Of a stretch of DNA of 24,030 nt, positions 17,167 to 24,030 are shown piece after piece. Origin of the DNA: Betaproteobacteria bacterium (GTDB taxonomy: Bacteria; Pseudomonadota; Gammaproteobacteria; Burkholderiales; SG8-39); assembly GCA_004298295.1 (NCBI GenBank), contig SCUH01000041.1, positions 1-24,030 of the forward strand. The letters run 5' to 3'. The notes under the pieces were generated by a model, which saw only the letters and a program-made list of their open reading frames with translations, did not search any database and was not told the DNA's origin. The position numbers were made by a program, and so were the translations under genes. Positions within the stretch are counted from its first letter, which is position 1. Each line of letters starts with the position of its first letter.

Positions 17167-18654
17167 TCATGCGACCCTCACCCGCGCCACCGGCTCGGGG
17201 TACGGATAGAGCATGTTGAGCGCGATCGACTGGTGGTTCGCCTGCACGATGCGCACGTGCTCGCGGCGCAGCTCGCGCGCGTGCCGCACGCCGCAGGAAT
17301 GGGCGATCATGTCGATCTCGCGGTTCATGTTGAGGCAGTAACTGGCGACGCGCTGGAATTTTTCCTGCACCACCAGCGCGCGCTGCAGGCGCCGGTTGTG
17401 CGTCGTGACGCCGGTCGGGCAGGTGTTCTGGTGACAGCGCAGCGCCTGGATGCAGCCGAGCGCGAACATGAAACCGCGCGCGGTGTTGACGAAATCGGCG
17501 CCGACCGCCAGCGCCCAGGCGGCGCGCGCCGAGGTCACCAGCTTGCCGGAGGCGACCACGCGCACGCGCTGGCGCAGCCCCGATTCGATGAGCGCATCCA
17601 CCACGCGCGGCAGCGCCTCGTCGATCGACAGGCTCATGTGATCGGCGAGCGCCTGCGGCGCCGCGCCCGAGCCGCCCTCGCCGCCGTCGATGACGAGGAA
17701 GTCCGGCGCGAACTCGAAGCCGCGACGGTGCACCGTGTCGGCGAGCTCGTTCATGAAGCGCCAGCCGCCGATCGCCGTCTTCACGCCCACCGGGCGCCCG
17801 GTGAGATCGCGGATGCGCGCGATGCTCTCCAGCAGCTCGTTCATGCTGGAGATGTCGCGATGGCGGTTGGGGCTGATCGAATCGCGCCCCTCCGGAATGC
17901 CGCGGATGCGCGCGATCTCCGAGGTCACCTTGCGCCCGGGCAGCACGCCGCCCTTGCCGGGCTTGGCGCCCTGCGAGAGCTTGATCTCGAACGCCTTCAC
18001 CACCTTGGACAGCTCGAGCAGGCGCTCCGGATCGAGGCTGCCCTGGGTGTCGCGCAGCCCGTACTTCGCGGTGCCGATCTGCATGACGATGTCGCAGCCG
18101 CCTTCCAGATGGTAGGGCGACAGGCCGCCTTCGCCGGTGTCCAGCCAGCAGCCGGCCACCGCCGCACCGCGCGACAGTGCGCTCACGGCAGGCGCCGAAA
18201 TTGCGCCGTAGCTCATGCCGCTGACGTTGACGATCGAGCGCGCCTCGAAGGGATTGCGGCAGTAACCCTCGCCGAGCGCGAGCGCGGACGTCGGCAGGCG
18301 CTCCTCTTCCAGCACCGGGAAGGGATGATTGACGAAGATTAGCGCGCCGGGCTCGTGCAGGTTGTAGGTGGAGCCGAAGCCGATCGTGCCGCCCTCGTTC
18401 TTCGCCAGGCGGTAGACCCAGCCGCGCGTGGCGCGGTTGAACGGCATCTCGTCGCGATCGCCGGTGAAGAAGTACTGGCGGAAATACTCGCCGAGCTGCT
18501 CGAAGAAATAGCGCAGGTGCCCGATGACCGGGTAGTTGCGCAGCACGCCGTGCTTCTTCTGCGTGATGTCGCGGACAAAGATGAACGCGACCCACAACAG
18601 CAACGTGAGCGCCGCGAGCGTGCCGATGCCATAGGACAGGATGTCCATCACCAT
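17167..18654 (-). CDS. Membrane-anchored FMN/Fe-S glutamate synthase-like oxidoreductase
   Basis: 495 residues resembling the central FMN-binding domain of the glutamate synthase large subunit but without its glutaminase domain. One N-terminal hydrophobic helix (about 8-27) anchors it in the inner membrane. Matching GltB features are SGMSYGAIS at 145-153, DTGEGGLSPYH at 172-182, SQGAKPGKGG at 227-236, DGGEGGSGAAP at 323-333, and CIQALRCHQNTCPTGV. In the last, Cys401, Cys407 and Cys412 have the spacing of the 3Fe-4S ligands of GltB. The enzyme should therefore bind FMN and an iron-sulfur cluster. Whether it makes glutamate is unproven; bacterial relatives are simply called FMN-binding glutamate synthase family proteins. 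The ATG at 18654 is favoured over 18648 by GGGAGGGAAC at 18661-18670. It is convergent with nnr, 7 bases apart, and downstream of bcp. Confidence 0.9.
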   Translation of the reverse strand: MVMDILSYGIGTLAALTLLLWVAFIFVRDITQKKHGVLRNYPVIGHLRYFFEQLGEYFRQYFFTGDRDEMPFNRATRGWVYRLAKNEGGTIGFGSTYNLHEPGALIFVNHPFPVLEEERLPTSALALGEGYCRNPFEARSIVNVSGMSYGAISAPAVSALSRGAAVAGCWLDTGEGGLSPYHLEGGCDIVMQIGTAKYGLRDTQGSLDPERLLELSKVVKAFEIKLSQGAKPGKGGVLPGRKVTSEIARIRGIPEGRDSISPNRHRDISSMNELLESIARIRDLTGRPVGVKTAIGGWRFMNELADTVHRRGFEFAPDFLVIDGGEGGSGAAPQALADHMSLSIDEALPRVVDALIESGLRQRVRVVASGKLVTSARAAWALAVGADFVNTARGFMFALGCIQALRCHQNTCPTGVTTHNRRLQRALVVQEKFQRVASYCLNMNREIDMIAHSCGVRHARELRREHVRIVQANHQSIALNMLYPYPEPVARVRVA

Positions 18655-18664
18655 GCGGGCGTTC

Positions 18665-18669
18665 CCTCC
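18665..18669 (-). promoter_or_regulatory. Ribosome binding site of the glutamate synthase-like gene
   Basis: GGAGG on the minus strand 10 bases before the ATG at 18654. It decides between the two nearby in-frame ATGs at 18654 and 18648. Confidence 0.6.
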
Positions 18670-18733
18670 CCGGGCGCCATGATACGCCGGCCGGGACGCG
18701 CGCGTCCGGCGCGCGCGCGATCACGCCGCGCGC

Positions 18734-19204
18734 TCAGCTGCCGAGCGCGCGCACGACGTTGAAGATTTCGGCCGCGTGATGCCGGGGGTTGACCCCGTAC
18801 GCCGCGTGCAGCACCACGCCGCGCTTGTCGATGACGAAGGTCGAGCGCACGAGGCATTCGCGCCGCACGCCCTCGGTTTCCTTTTCCTGCAGCACGCCGT
18901 AGAGGCGGCAGACTTCGCCGTCCGGATCGGCGAGCAGCCGGATCGAAAGCCCGTTGCGGTCGCGGAACTCGGCGTGCGTCAGGCAATCGTCGCGCGAGAC
19001 GCCCAGGATGACGCAGTCGTGCCGCACGAACTGGTCCTCGTGGTCTGAAAAATCACAGGCCTCGAGCGTGCAGCCGGGCGTGCCGTCGCGCGGATAGAAA
19101 AACAGCACGACATTGCGCCGGCCCTTGAACGACGCGAGCTTCACCGGCTGCATGTCGGCGTCGTGCAGCGCGAAGGCGGGAGCGGTTTGACCCTTCTGGA
19201 TCAT
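18734..19204 (-). CDS. bcp: Thioredoxin-dependent peroxiredoxin, Bcp/PrxQ type
   Basis: 156 residues, the same length as E. coli Bcp. It reduces hydrogen peroxide and organic hydroperoxides in the cytoplasm with electrons from thioredoxin. The peroxidatic site is FYPRDGTPGCTLEACDF with peroxidatic Cys45 and resolving Cys50, the exact spacing and numbering of the E. coli protein; the preceding Pro38/Thr42 environment of the active site is conserved. STFVIDKRGVV is the usual C-terminal strand. The ATG at 19204 has no Shine-Dalgarno, but a TAGAAT box lies 17 bases upstream, so the mRNA leader is probably very short. The gene is divergent from the JmjC oxygenase gene and precedes the glutamate synthase-like gene by 79 bases. 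Those 79 bases hold a perfect 14-base palindrome (18694-18707) without a U tract. Confidence 0.95.
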   Translation of the reverse strand: MIQKGQTAPAFALHDADMQPVKLASFKGRRNVVLFFYPRDGTPGCTLEACDFSDHEDQFVRHDCVILGVSRDDCLTHAEFRDRNGLSIRLLADPDGEVCRLYGVLQEKETEGVRRECLVRSTFVIDKRGVVLHAAYGVNPRHHAAEIFNVVRALGS

Positions 19205-19220
19205 GGTCGGGGCGTGCGCG

Positions 19221-19226
19221 ATTCTA
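19221..19226 (-). promoter_or_regulatory. Candidate -10 box for bcp
   Basis: TAGAAT on the minus strand, 17 bases before the bcp ATG. A TTGTCA at 19246-19251 lies upstream with a long 19-base spacer. The pair is a plausible but suboptimal sigma-70 promoter. Confidence 0.4.
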
Positions 19227-19288
19227 AAGCACGCGCAACGCCGCTTGACAAGCCGTGTGTGGTGCGCGAGCCACAGCCGCAGCGCGGC

Positions 19289-19294
19289 TACAAT
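19289..19294 (+). promoter_or_regulatory. Candidate -10 box for the JmjC oxygenase gene
   Basis: TACAAT ends 6 bases before the ATG at 19301, so a transcript started in the usual place would begin at or next to the start codon, which means it would be leaderless. A TTGACA exists at 19245-19250 but is 38 bases away and cannot pair with it. Confidence 0.35.
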
Positions 19295-19300
19295 CGCGCC

Positions 19301-20428
19301 ATGCGGCAGCGCTGGCTCGGCGGATTGTCGACGCACGAATTCCTGCGGCAGCACTGGCAGAAGCGGCCGCTGCTCGCGCGCGCGGCCTGGACTGCGCCGC
19401 CCGGCTTGCCGCAGCGCACGAAACTGTTCGCCCTCGCGTGCCGCAGCGACGTCGAAGCGCGGCTCGTGGCGCAGCGCGCCGGTCGCTGGCGGCTCGAGCA
19501 CGGACCGTTCCAGCGTCGGCGCTTCGCAAGCCTGCCGCCACGCAACTGGGCGCTGCTCGTCAATGGCGTCAACCTGCAGGTGCCCGCCGCCGAGCAATTG
19601 CTGCGCCGCTTCGACTTCCTGCCGCAGGCTCGGCTCGATGACGTCATGGCCAGCTATGCGGCGCCGGGCGGCGGCGTCGGCCCGCATTACGATTCGTATG
19701 ACGTGTTCCTGCTGCAGGGCCCCGGCCGACGCGTATGGCGACTGCAGCGGGCGCGCCCCTTCAAGTTGCTCGCCGATGCGCCGCTCAGGCTGATCGCGGA
19801 TTTCGCGCCGCAAGAGGAATACCTGCTCGAGCCCGGCGACCTGCTGTACCTGCCGCCCGGCTGGGCCCACGACGGCGTCGCACTCGAGCCGTGCGTCACG
19901 TACTCCGTCGGCTGCCGCGCCCCGCGCGGCGCCGAACTCGCGCTCGCAATGCTGGACTACCTGCATGAGCGCGGCCTGCCGGACGCCGAGTTCCGCGACC
20001 CCGCGCTGCGCCCGGCGACACGCTCCGCGCAAATCGGCGCCCCGATGGTCGGCTTCGCCCGGCGCGTGCTGCGCCGCCTGCGCTGGACGGCGCGCGACGT
20101 GGGGCGCGTGCTCGGGCGCCACCTCACGACGCCCAAGCCGCAGGTCGTGTTCCGGCCGCCGCGCCGGCCGCTTGCGCGCGCGGCCTTCCTGCGCCAGCTT
20201 GCGCGCGACGCGGTCGTGCTCGATGCCAGGTCGGCGCTGCTGTACCGCGGCAGCGCCTTCTTCCTCAACGGTGAGGAGCTCGCGCTGCGCGCGGCGCAAC
20301 GCCGGCCGCTCGCACGGCTTGCCGATCGGCGGCACTGCGCCGGCGCGGCGCTGGCGCGCGCCGGGCTGGGCGCGCAGCTCTACGCGTGGTATGGACGGGG
20401 CTATCTCCACCTGGAGCGGTCCGCGTGA
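19301..20428 (+). CDS. JmjC/cupin-type 2-oxoglutarate oxygenase, YcfD/RoxA-like ribosomal protein hydroxylase
   Basis: 375 residues against 373 in E. coli YcfD (RoxA), the Fe(II)/2-oxoglutarate oxygenase that hydroxylates an arginine of ribosomal protein L16. The N-terminus GGLSTHEFLRQHWQKRPLL is typical of this group. The iron-binding facial triad is visible as GPHYDSYDVF (His129, Asp131) and LPPGWAHDG (His190), within a few positions of E. coli His125/Asp127/His187. EEYLLEPGDLLYLPPG is the classic cupin strand. The C-terminal 150 residues match the dimerisation and winged-helix part. The start at 19301 follows the -10-like TACAAT immediately and lacks a ribosome site. The gene overlaps the next one by 4 bases (GTGA). 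The L16 target is inferred from the family. Confidence 0.92.
   Translation: MRQRWLGGLSTHEFLRQHWQKRPLLARAAWTAPPGLPQRTKLFALACRSDVEARLVAQRAGRWRLEHGPFQRRRFASLPPRNWALLVNGVNLQVPAAEQLLRRFDFLPQARLDDVMASYAAPGGGVGPHYDSYDVFLLQGPGRRVWRLQRARPFKLLADAPLRLIADFAPQEEYLLEPGDLLYLPPGWAHDGVALEPCVTYSVGCRAPRGAELALAMLDYLHERGLPDAEFRDPALRPATRSAQIGAPMVGFARRVLRRLRWTARDVGRVLGRHLTTPKPQVVFRPPRRPLARAAFLRQLARDAVVLDARSALLYRGSAFFLNGEELALRAAQRRPLARLADRRHCAGAALARAGLGAQLYAWYGRGYLHLERSA
20413..20416 (+). promoter_or_regulatory. Ribosome binding site fixing the GTG start at 20425
   Basis: GGAG, 8 bases before the GTG at 20425 and inside the end of the oxygenase gene. It favours 20425 over starts further upstream. Confidence 0.5.
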
Positions 20429-20934
20429 GCGAAGCGCGCGACGCGCCGGCGATGCCGCCCGACTACCAGCTGTTCGAGTCCGAAGCGGACTTCCAGGCAG
20501 CCGTCGACCGGCTGCTCGAGCAGCCGGGCCGCGAACTGCGGGTGTTCGATCCGGACCTCGCCAGCCTGCGCCTCAACGCGGCCGAGCGGGTCGCGCGCAT
20601 CGAGCGCTTCCTCCAGGCAAGCCGCGCACGGCGGCTGTACCTCGCGGTGCACGACACCGACTACCTCACCAAGTATTGCCCGCGCATGCTGCAGCTGCTC
20701 AAGCGCTACTCGCATGCCATTCAGGTGCAGCGCACGCACGAAGAGATCCGCGAGTTGCGCGACGCCTTCCTGGTGCTCGATACGGCGCATTTCCTGCGCC
20801 GTCCGGAGACCCGCTACTGGCGCGGCGCGATCTGCTTCAACGATCACAACGAGGCCTACGCGATGCGCGCGCGGTTCCTCGAGATCTGGGCGGCGTCCTA
20901 TCCGGCGGTTTCGGCCACCACGCTCGGCCTGTAA
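20425..20934 (+). CDS. Conserved protein of unknown function, coupled to the JmjC oxygenase
   Basis: 169 residues from a GTG whose first bases overlap the TGA of the oxygenase gene. The protein is soluble, with no signal peptide or membrane segment. Its look, with RELRVFDPDLASLRLN, an Arg-rich helix, RLYLAVHDTDYL, and then FNDHNEAYAMRARFLEIWA near the end, resembles small proteobacterial proteins with a phospholipase D-like fold that lack the catalytic HxK motif. I recall such proteins under a DUF7931-like label, but this is not verified. No catalytic motif can be named. The overlap suggests co-translation with the ribosomal oxygenase, so a role connected with translation or RNA is a position-based guess only. 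Confidence 0.75.
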   Translation: MSEARDAPAMPPDYQLFESEADFQAAVDRLLEQPGRELRVFDPDLASLRLNAAERVARIERFLQASRARRLYLAVHDTDYLTKYCPRMLQLLKRYSHAIQVQRTHEEIRELRDAFLVLDTAHFLRRPETRYWRGAICFNDHNEAYAMRARFLEIWAASYPAVSATTLGL

Positions 20935-20946
20935 GCCGGAAATTGC

Positions 20947-20952
20947 TATAAT
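20947..20952 (+). promoter_or_regulatory. Candidate -10 box for the poly-Thr lipoprotein gene
   Basis: A perfect TATAAT 13 bases after the preceding stop codon and 67 bases before the lipoprotein ATG. The -35 region is poor. The resulting leader of about 60 bases contains a short GC-rich inverted repeat near 20960-20983. Confidence 0.5.
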
Positions 20953-21006
20953 TTTGCGCTCGTCCGCGCCTGCGGGCGGGACGCATTGGCCTCCTCAACC
21001 ACACAC

Positions 21007-21012
21007 AAGGAA
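21007..21012 (+). promoter_or_regulatory. Ribosome binding site of the poly-Thr lipoprotein gene
   Basis: AAGGAA, 6 bases before the ATG at 21019. An in-frame ATG at 21013 is too close to the site to be used, so 21019 is chosen. Confidence 0.6.
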
Positions 21013-21018
21013 ATGAAA

Positions 21019-21285
21019 ATGTACAAATCGATCCTGCTGGCCGCCGTCACGGCGGCTGCGCTGGCCGCCTGCGGCCAGGAACAGAAACCCGCGCCCAAGG
21101 CCCCGGCTCCTGCGGCTACCCCCGCTCCGGCTCCCGTGGCCGCGCCAAAGGTGGAAGAGAAAAAGGTCGAGAGCACCACGACCACGACCACCACGACTGC
21201 GCCTGACGCACCGAAGCCTGAAGAGAAGAAATCCGAGACCACGACCACCACCACGACCACGACAACGGAACCGGCGAAGAAATAG
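21019..21285 (+). CDS. Small Pro/Ala-rich lipoprotein with two poly-threonine tracts
   Basis: 88 residues. The first 18 form a signal peptide (basic Tyr-Lys start, hydrophobic Ala/Leu core) ending at a lipobox LAAC, so the cysteine is probably lipidated and the protein membrane-anchored. The rest is low complexity: a Lys/Pro/Ala spacer, then two similar modules (EEKKVE followed by eight threonines, EEKKSE followed by ten). It is therefore probably extended and unstructured. The threonines are coded by mixed ACC/ACG runs at 21175-21198 and 21238-21267. The gene stands alone with its own TATAAT, ribosome site and terminator. No enzymatic role is visible. It could be a periplasmic spacer, a wall-associated small lipoprotein or a target for O-glycosylation, and none of these is shown by the sequence. 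Confidence 0.75.
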   Translation: MYKSILLAAVTAAALAACGQEQKPAPKAPAPAATPAPAPVAAPKVEEKKVESTTTTTTTTAPDAPKPEEKKSETTTTTTTTTTEPAKK

Positions 21286-21301
21286 TCGAGCAGTCGCTTT
21301 A

Positions 21302-21345
21302 GCGAAACCGGCGCCGGCCCGCAAGGGCCCCGCCGGTTTTCGTTG
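21302..21345 (+). terminator. Rho-independent terminator after the poly-Thr lipoprotein
   Basis: An inverted repeat pairs CGAAACCGGCG with CGCCGGTTTTCG, and an inner GGCCC/GGGCC arm surrounds a GCAA loop. It is followed by a T-rich CGTTGTC. It begins 17 bases after the stop codon and ends at the 3' end of the convergent MBL gene, so it may also serve the other strand. Confidence 0.75.
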
Positions 21346-21346
21346 T

Positions 21347-22120
21347 CTAGCGCAGCTCGCGCCAGCCAAAACCCTCGTCCTGGGTCGCGATGCCGACCCA
21401 GTCCGGCTCGCAGCCGAGCGCGCGAGCCAGCGCCGCGCGCGCCAGATCAGGGCGGTTGTTCTGCTCCGAGAGATGGGCACAGACGACATGCTGCAGCCGC
21501 GTGCGATCGAGCGCGCCCAGCAGCCGCTCGCTCGCGCCGTTGTCGAGATGCCCGAACGGCCCCGCGATGCGTTCCTTCAGCCATTTCGGATAGCTCCCGC
21601 CCCACAGCAGCGGCAGATCGTGGTTGCACTCCAGCACCAGCGCGTCGCAGCCCGAGAGCGCGGCCTCGACGTGCGCCGTGGAGGCACCGATGTCGGTCAG
21701 CACGCCCAGGCGCAAAGCGCCGTCGGAGAACACGAACTGGACGGGCTCGCGCGCGTCATGCGGCACGGTGAAAGGCCTCAGCTCCAGGCCGTCGAGCGCC
21801 TGCGCCGAGCGGCCGTCGATCAGCCGGACTTCGGCCGCGGCGTTGGTCTTGCCCGCCTCTTCCAGTGCGGCCCGCGTGCCGTAGCTCAGGCACAGCGGCA
21901 CGCCGTGCAGCGCGGCGAAGGCGAACGCGTGCCCGGCGTGATCCTCGTGCTCGTGGGTGACGAGGATGGCGCTGAGCCCGGCCGGCGTGAGTCCGAGCCG
22001 CGCCAGGCGCCGTTCGGTCTCGCGCGGCGCCAGGCCGCAATCGAGCAGCACGCGCGTGGCGCCCGCTTCGACCACCAGGCAGTTGCCCCTGGAGCCGCTC
22101 GCCAGCGAAGCGAAGCGCAT
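21347..22120 (-). CDS. Metallo-beta-lactamase-fold hydrolase (YycJ/WalJ-like)
   Basis: 257 residues with the N-terminal pattern FASLASGSRGNCLVVE typical of the YycJ/WalJ group and related single-domain MBL hydrolases. The metal site is VTHEHEDHAGH, a HxHxDH motif with His56, His58, Asp60 and His61. A later LECNHD segment and a C-terminal histidine region (VCAHLSEQNN) complete a two-metal site. WalJ-like proteins have been proposed to be exonucleases or nucleic-acid processing enzymes; the exact substrate is unknown here. Start: ATG at 22120, with a GTG codon immediately before it at 22123 as an alternative; there is no clear ribosome site. It begins 16 bases after the bamC stop, in an apparent dapA-bamC-MBL operon seen in betaproteobacteria. 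Confidence 0.9.
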   Translation of the reverse strand: MRFASLASGSRGNCLVVEAGATRVLLDCGLAPRETERRLARLGLTPAGLSAILVTHEHEDHAGHAFAFAALHGVPLCLSYGTRAALEEAGKTNAAAEVRLIDGRSAQALDGLELRPFTVPHDAREPVQFVFSDGALRLGVLTDIGASTAHVEAALSGCDALVLECNHDLPLLWGGSYPKWLKERIAGPFGHLDNGASERLLGALDRTRLQHVVCAHLSEQNNRPDLARAALARALGCEPDWVGIATQDEGFGWRELR

Positions 22121-22136
22121 CACGCCGCGCCGGGCG

Positions 22137-23273
22137 TCACTTCAGCTGATCGTGCAGCAGCGAGAGGATGCGGCGCGTGGTCTGCGAAGAGTCCGCAGCG
22201 CCGTCCTTGTTGAGGATCTGCACCTCGCTCGCCTCGCTCGCCGGCTTGACGAGCACGCGATACTGCTCCGCCTTGACCTTGGCGTCGCTCGAGCGCCAGA
22301 AAGCGAGCTTGCCGAGCAGGCCTTCCTTCTCCTGGTTCTTGCGGTCCATGTCGGCTTCCGGATCGGCATAGCGCACGAAGTACAGGCCCTTCTGGCGATC
22401 GCGATCCTCGACCGTGAAACCCACCCGGTCGAGCGCCAGCCCGACGCGCCGCCAGGCGCGGTCGAACGGCTCGAACACCTGCAGCAGGTCGCGGCCGTCG
22501 ACGCCCTTCTTGATCGCCGCGCGCGAGGCCTGCGGCGCCGCCACGCTCGCGATCTGCCGGGCCTGCTCCTCCTGCGCCCCGAGCCGCACCATCAGGCGGC
22601 GCAGGAATTCCGCTTCGAGTTCCGGGTCGGGCGGACGCGGCTGCCAGACCGTCTGGTCGCTGCGCTCGCGCGTATAGACTTCCATCATGCCGCGGTGGCT
22701 GACGTAGATCTCGGTGCCGCCGTCGGACGCGCGCTCCATGCGGGTGCGGAACTTGTCGCGCTCCGAAGTCGAATAGATCTGCTCCAGCACGCGCCCGATC
22801 GTATTGCGGATGAAATCCTGCGGCAGCTTGGCGCGGTTCTCGGCCCAGTCGGTCTCCAGCACGCCGGCCTCGGGCAGCTCGAGATTGACCAGGAAGCCGT
22901 TCTCGCGCCAGAAATCCTTCACCAGCGGCCAGAGCTTCTCGGGCGGCTCCTGCACCACCAGCCAGCGCTGGCTGCCGGCGCGCTCGATGCGCATCCGTGC
23001 GACCGCGGGCAGCACGGTGGTGCTGCCGCCGAGCTTGGCCTGCTGGGCCCGCTCCGCCTCGAAGCCCGAGAGCGTCGCCGCACCCTTGCCGGTTTCCGGC
23101 ACGATGTAACGGTTGTCCCGCGTCGGCGTCGTCAGGTCGGGCGGAATCTCCAGCGGCGGCAAGGCGCCCGCCGACTTGTAATCGATCCGCTTGCCCTCGA
23201 GGATGTCGGTCGCAGTGCTGCAGGCACCCAGCGCTGCGAGGGCCGCCAGCGGCAGGGCCATGCGCAACTTCAT
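22137..23273 (-). CDS. bamC: Outer-membrane protein assembly factor BamC (NlpB/DapX) lipoprotein
   Basis: 378 residues. Residues 1-17 are a lipoprotein signal ending in ALGAC, with Cys18 as the lipid attachment site. The following unstructured region with [14 protein letters not shown] is the conserved BamC segment that binds BamD, after which come two helix-grip domains. BamC is an accessory lipoprotein of the BAM complex that inserts beta-barrel proteins into the outer membrane. It is slightly longer than the E. coli protein (344 residues). The ATG at 23273 overlaps the dapA stop by 4 bases (ATGA) and has GGAG 8 bases upstream inside dapA, so translation is coupled. The dapA-bamC order is conserved from E. 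coli (dapA-nlpB), which strengthens the assignment. Confidence 0.93.
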   Translation of the reverse strand: MKLRMALPLAALAALGACSTATDILEGKRIDYKSAGALPPLEIPPDLTTPTRDNRYIVPETGKGAATLSGFEAERAQQAKLGGSTTVLPAVARMRIERAGSQRWLVVQEPPEKLWPLVKDFWRENGFLVNLELPEAGVLETDWAENRAKLPQDFIRNTIGRVLEQIYSTSERDKFRTRMERASDGGTEIYVSHRGMMEVYTRERSDQTVWQPRPPDPELEAEFLRRLMVRLGAQEEQARQIASVAAPQASRAAIKKGVDGRDLLQVFEPFDRAWRRVGLALDRVGFTVEDRDRQKGLYFVRYADPEADMDRKNQEKEGLLGKLAFWRSSDAKVKAEQYRVLVKPASEASEVQILNKDGAADSSQTTRRILSLLHDQLK

Positions 23274-24030
23274 GCGCGCTTCTCCACCACGCGCAACGGC
23301 AGCGCGATGCCGGCCTCGGCCAGCGCTTCGCGCACCGGTTCGTAAAAGCGCTCCGCCAGCGGCGTCAAGGGCAGCCGCAGCCCGCATTCGATCAGGCCCA
23401 TCTCGGCCAGCGCCCACTTCACGGGAATCGGGTTGGCCTCGAGAAACAGCCGCTGGTGCAGCGGCAGCAGGCGCAGGTTGATGTCGCGCGAAGTCTTGGC
23501 GTCGCCGGCGAGCGCGCGCGCGCTCATTTCGTGCATCAGGCGCGGCGCGACGTTGGCCGTGACCGAAATGACCCCCTGCCCGCCCAGCAGCATGAGCGCC
23601 AGCGCAGTCGAGTCCTCGCCCGAATAGAGCGCGAAGTTGCGCGGCGCGCGGCGGATCAGGTCGGTGCCGCGCTCGATGTTCGCGGTCGCGTCCTTGATGC
23701 CGATGATGCCGGGCACCTGAGCCAGCCGCAACGCGGTGTCGTTATGCAAGTCGGCGACGGTGCGCCCCGGCACGTTGTACAGGATCATCGGGATGTCGAC
23801 GCTCTCTGCGATGCGCCGGAAATGCCGGTACAGCCCCTCCTGCGTCGGCTTGTTGTAATACGGCACCACCGAAAGGCAGGCCGTGGCGCCCGCCTGCTTC
23901 GCGGCTGCGCTCAGTTCGATCGCTTCGGCGGTCGAATTGCCGCCCGTGCCGGCGATCACCGGGATGCGCCCCTGGGCGTGCTCGACCGCGATGCGGATGA
24001 GCTCCTTGTGCTCGTCGAAATCGACCGTCG
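23270..24030 (-). CDS. dapA: 4-hydroxy-tetrahydrodipicolinate synthase, N-terminus cut by window edge
   Basis: About 253 residues are present; the 5' end, roughly 40 codons, lies beyond the right edge. The enzyme condenses pyruvate with aspartate semialdehyde, the committed step to diaminopimelate for lysine and peptidoglycan. Visible features are the start of the barrel with [15 protein letters not shown] and [15 protein letters not shown], then [17 protein letters not shown] with the catalytic tyrosine region, ILYNVPGRT, and [11 protein letters not shown], whose lysine forms the Schiff base with pyruvate. [22 protein letters not shown] follows. Length and motifs are those of a normal DapA of about 290 residues. 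It leads the dapA-bamC-MBL run and overlaps bamC by 4 bases. Confidence 0.96.
   Translation of the reverse strand, partial: TVDFDEHKELIRIAVEHAQGRIPVIAGTGGNSTAEAIELSAAAKQAGATACLSVVPYYNKPTQEGLYRHFRRIAESVDIPMILYNVPGRTVADLHNDTALRLAQVPGIIGIKDATANIERGTDLIRRAPRNFALYSGEDSTALALMLLGGQGVISVTANVAPRLMHEMSARALAGDAKTSRDINLRLLPLHQRLFLEANPIPVKWALAEMGLIECGLRLPLTPLAERFYEPVREALAEAGIALPLRVVEKRA

Noticed and set aside
18694..18707. Perfect 14-base palindrome GGACGCGCGCGTCC as a terminator or operator
   Set aside because: It has no loop and no U tract, and alternating CG runs are common at this base composition. Kept only as a note in the bcp entry.
1..24030. CRISPR arrays, tRNA/rRNA genes, insertion sequences, toxin-antitoxin or phage defence modules
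   Set aside because: No regularly spaced repeats, cloverleaf sequences, transposase motifs or defence domains were seen; nearly every base is occupied by the listed genes.

Overview
The window is very GC-rich, gene-dense chromosomal DNA, most likely from a betaproteobacterium (Burkholderiales/Rhodocyclales-like, possibly uncultured). This is inferred from a dapA-bamC-metallo-beta-lactamase-fold gene run, a single-chain PurL of about 1300 residues with its own glutaminase domain, a DctP/Q/M TRAP transporter, a YcfD-type JmjC oxygenase and the strong GC bias at third codon positions. I see no rRNA, tRNA, CRISPR array, phage, transposase or plasmid gene. It reads as ordinary core and near-core chromosome.

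Left block (1-10435, all minus strand). In transcription order: a 1172-residue protein joining a long charged coiled coil to an AsmA-like domain; purL (purine biosynthesis step 4); a polytopic membrane protein of unknown function; a small lipoprotein; and a large secreted zinc metalloprotease (HExxHxxGxxH) that runs off the left edge. The last three are tightly packed behind purL and may be one transcript.

Middle block (10507-17159, all plus strand). A Bcr/CflA-type drug efflux protein overlaps an LhgO-like FAD oxidoreductase. A complete TRAP uptake system follows (DctP, DctQ, DctM). Last comes the fused NAD(P)HX epimerase/dehydratase (Nnr). The oxidase-TRAP pairing suggests uptake and oxidation of a hydroxy acid, which is an inference.

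Right block (17167-24030). On the minus strand are a membrane-anchored FMN/Fe-S glutamate-synthase-like protein and a Bcp peroxiredoxin. Divergent from bcp lies a plus-strand pair, a YcfD/RoxA-like JmjC ribosomal oxygenase overlapping a conserved unknown protein, and then a small Pro/Ala/poly-Thr lipoprotein with its own promoter-like box and terminator. Converging on it from the right edge is the minus-strand run dapA (5' end missing) - bamC - MBL-fold hydrolase, combining lysine/peptidoglycan precursor synthesis with outer-membrane assembly.

The least conventional items are the AsmA/coiled-coil fusion with an exact 69-residue tandem duplication, the lipoprotein with two poly-threonine microsatellite tracts, and the uncharacterised membrane protein/lipoprotein/metalloprotease trio. 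I found no convincing entirely new defence or mobile system.
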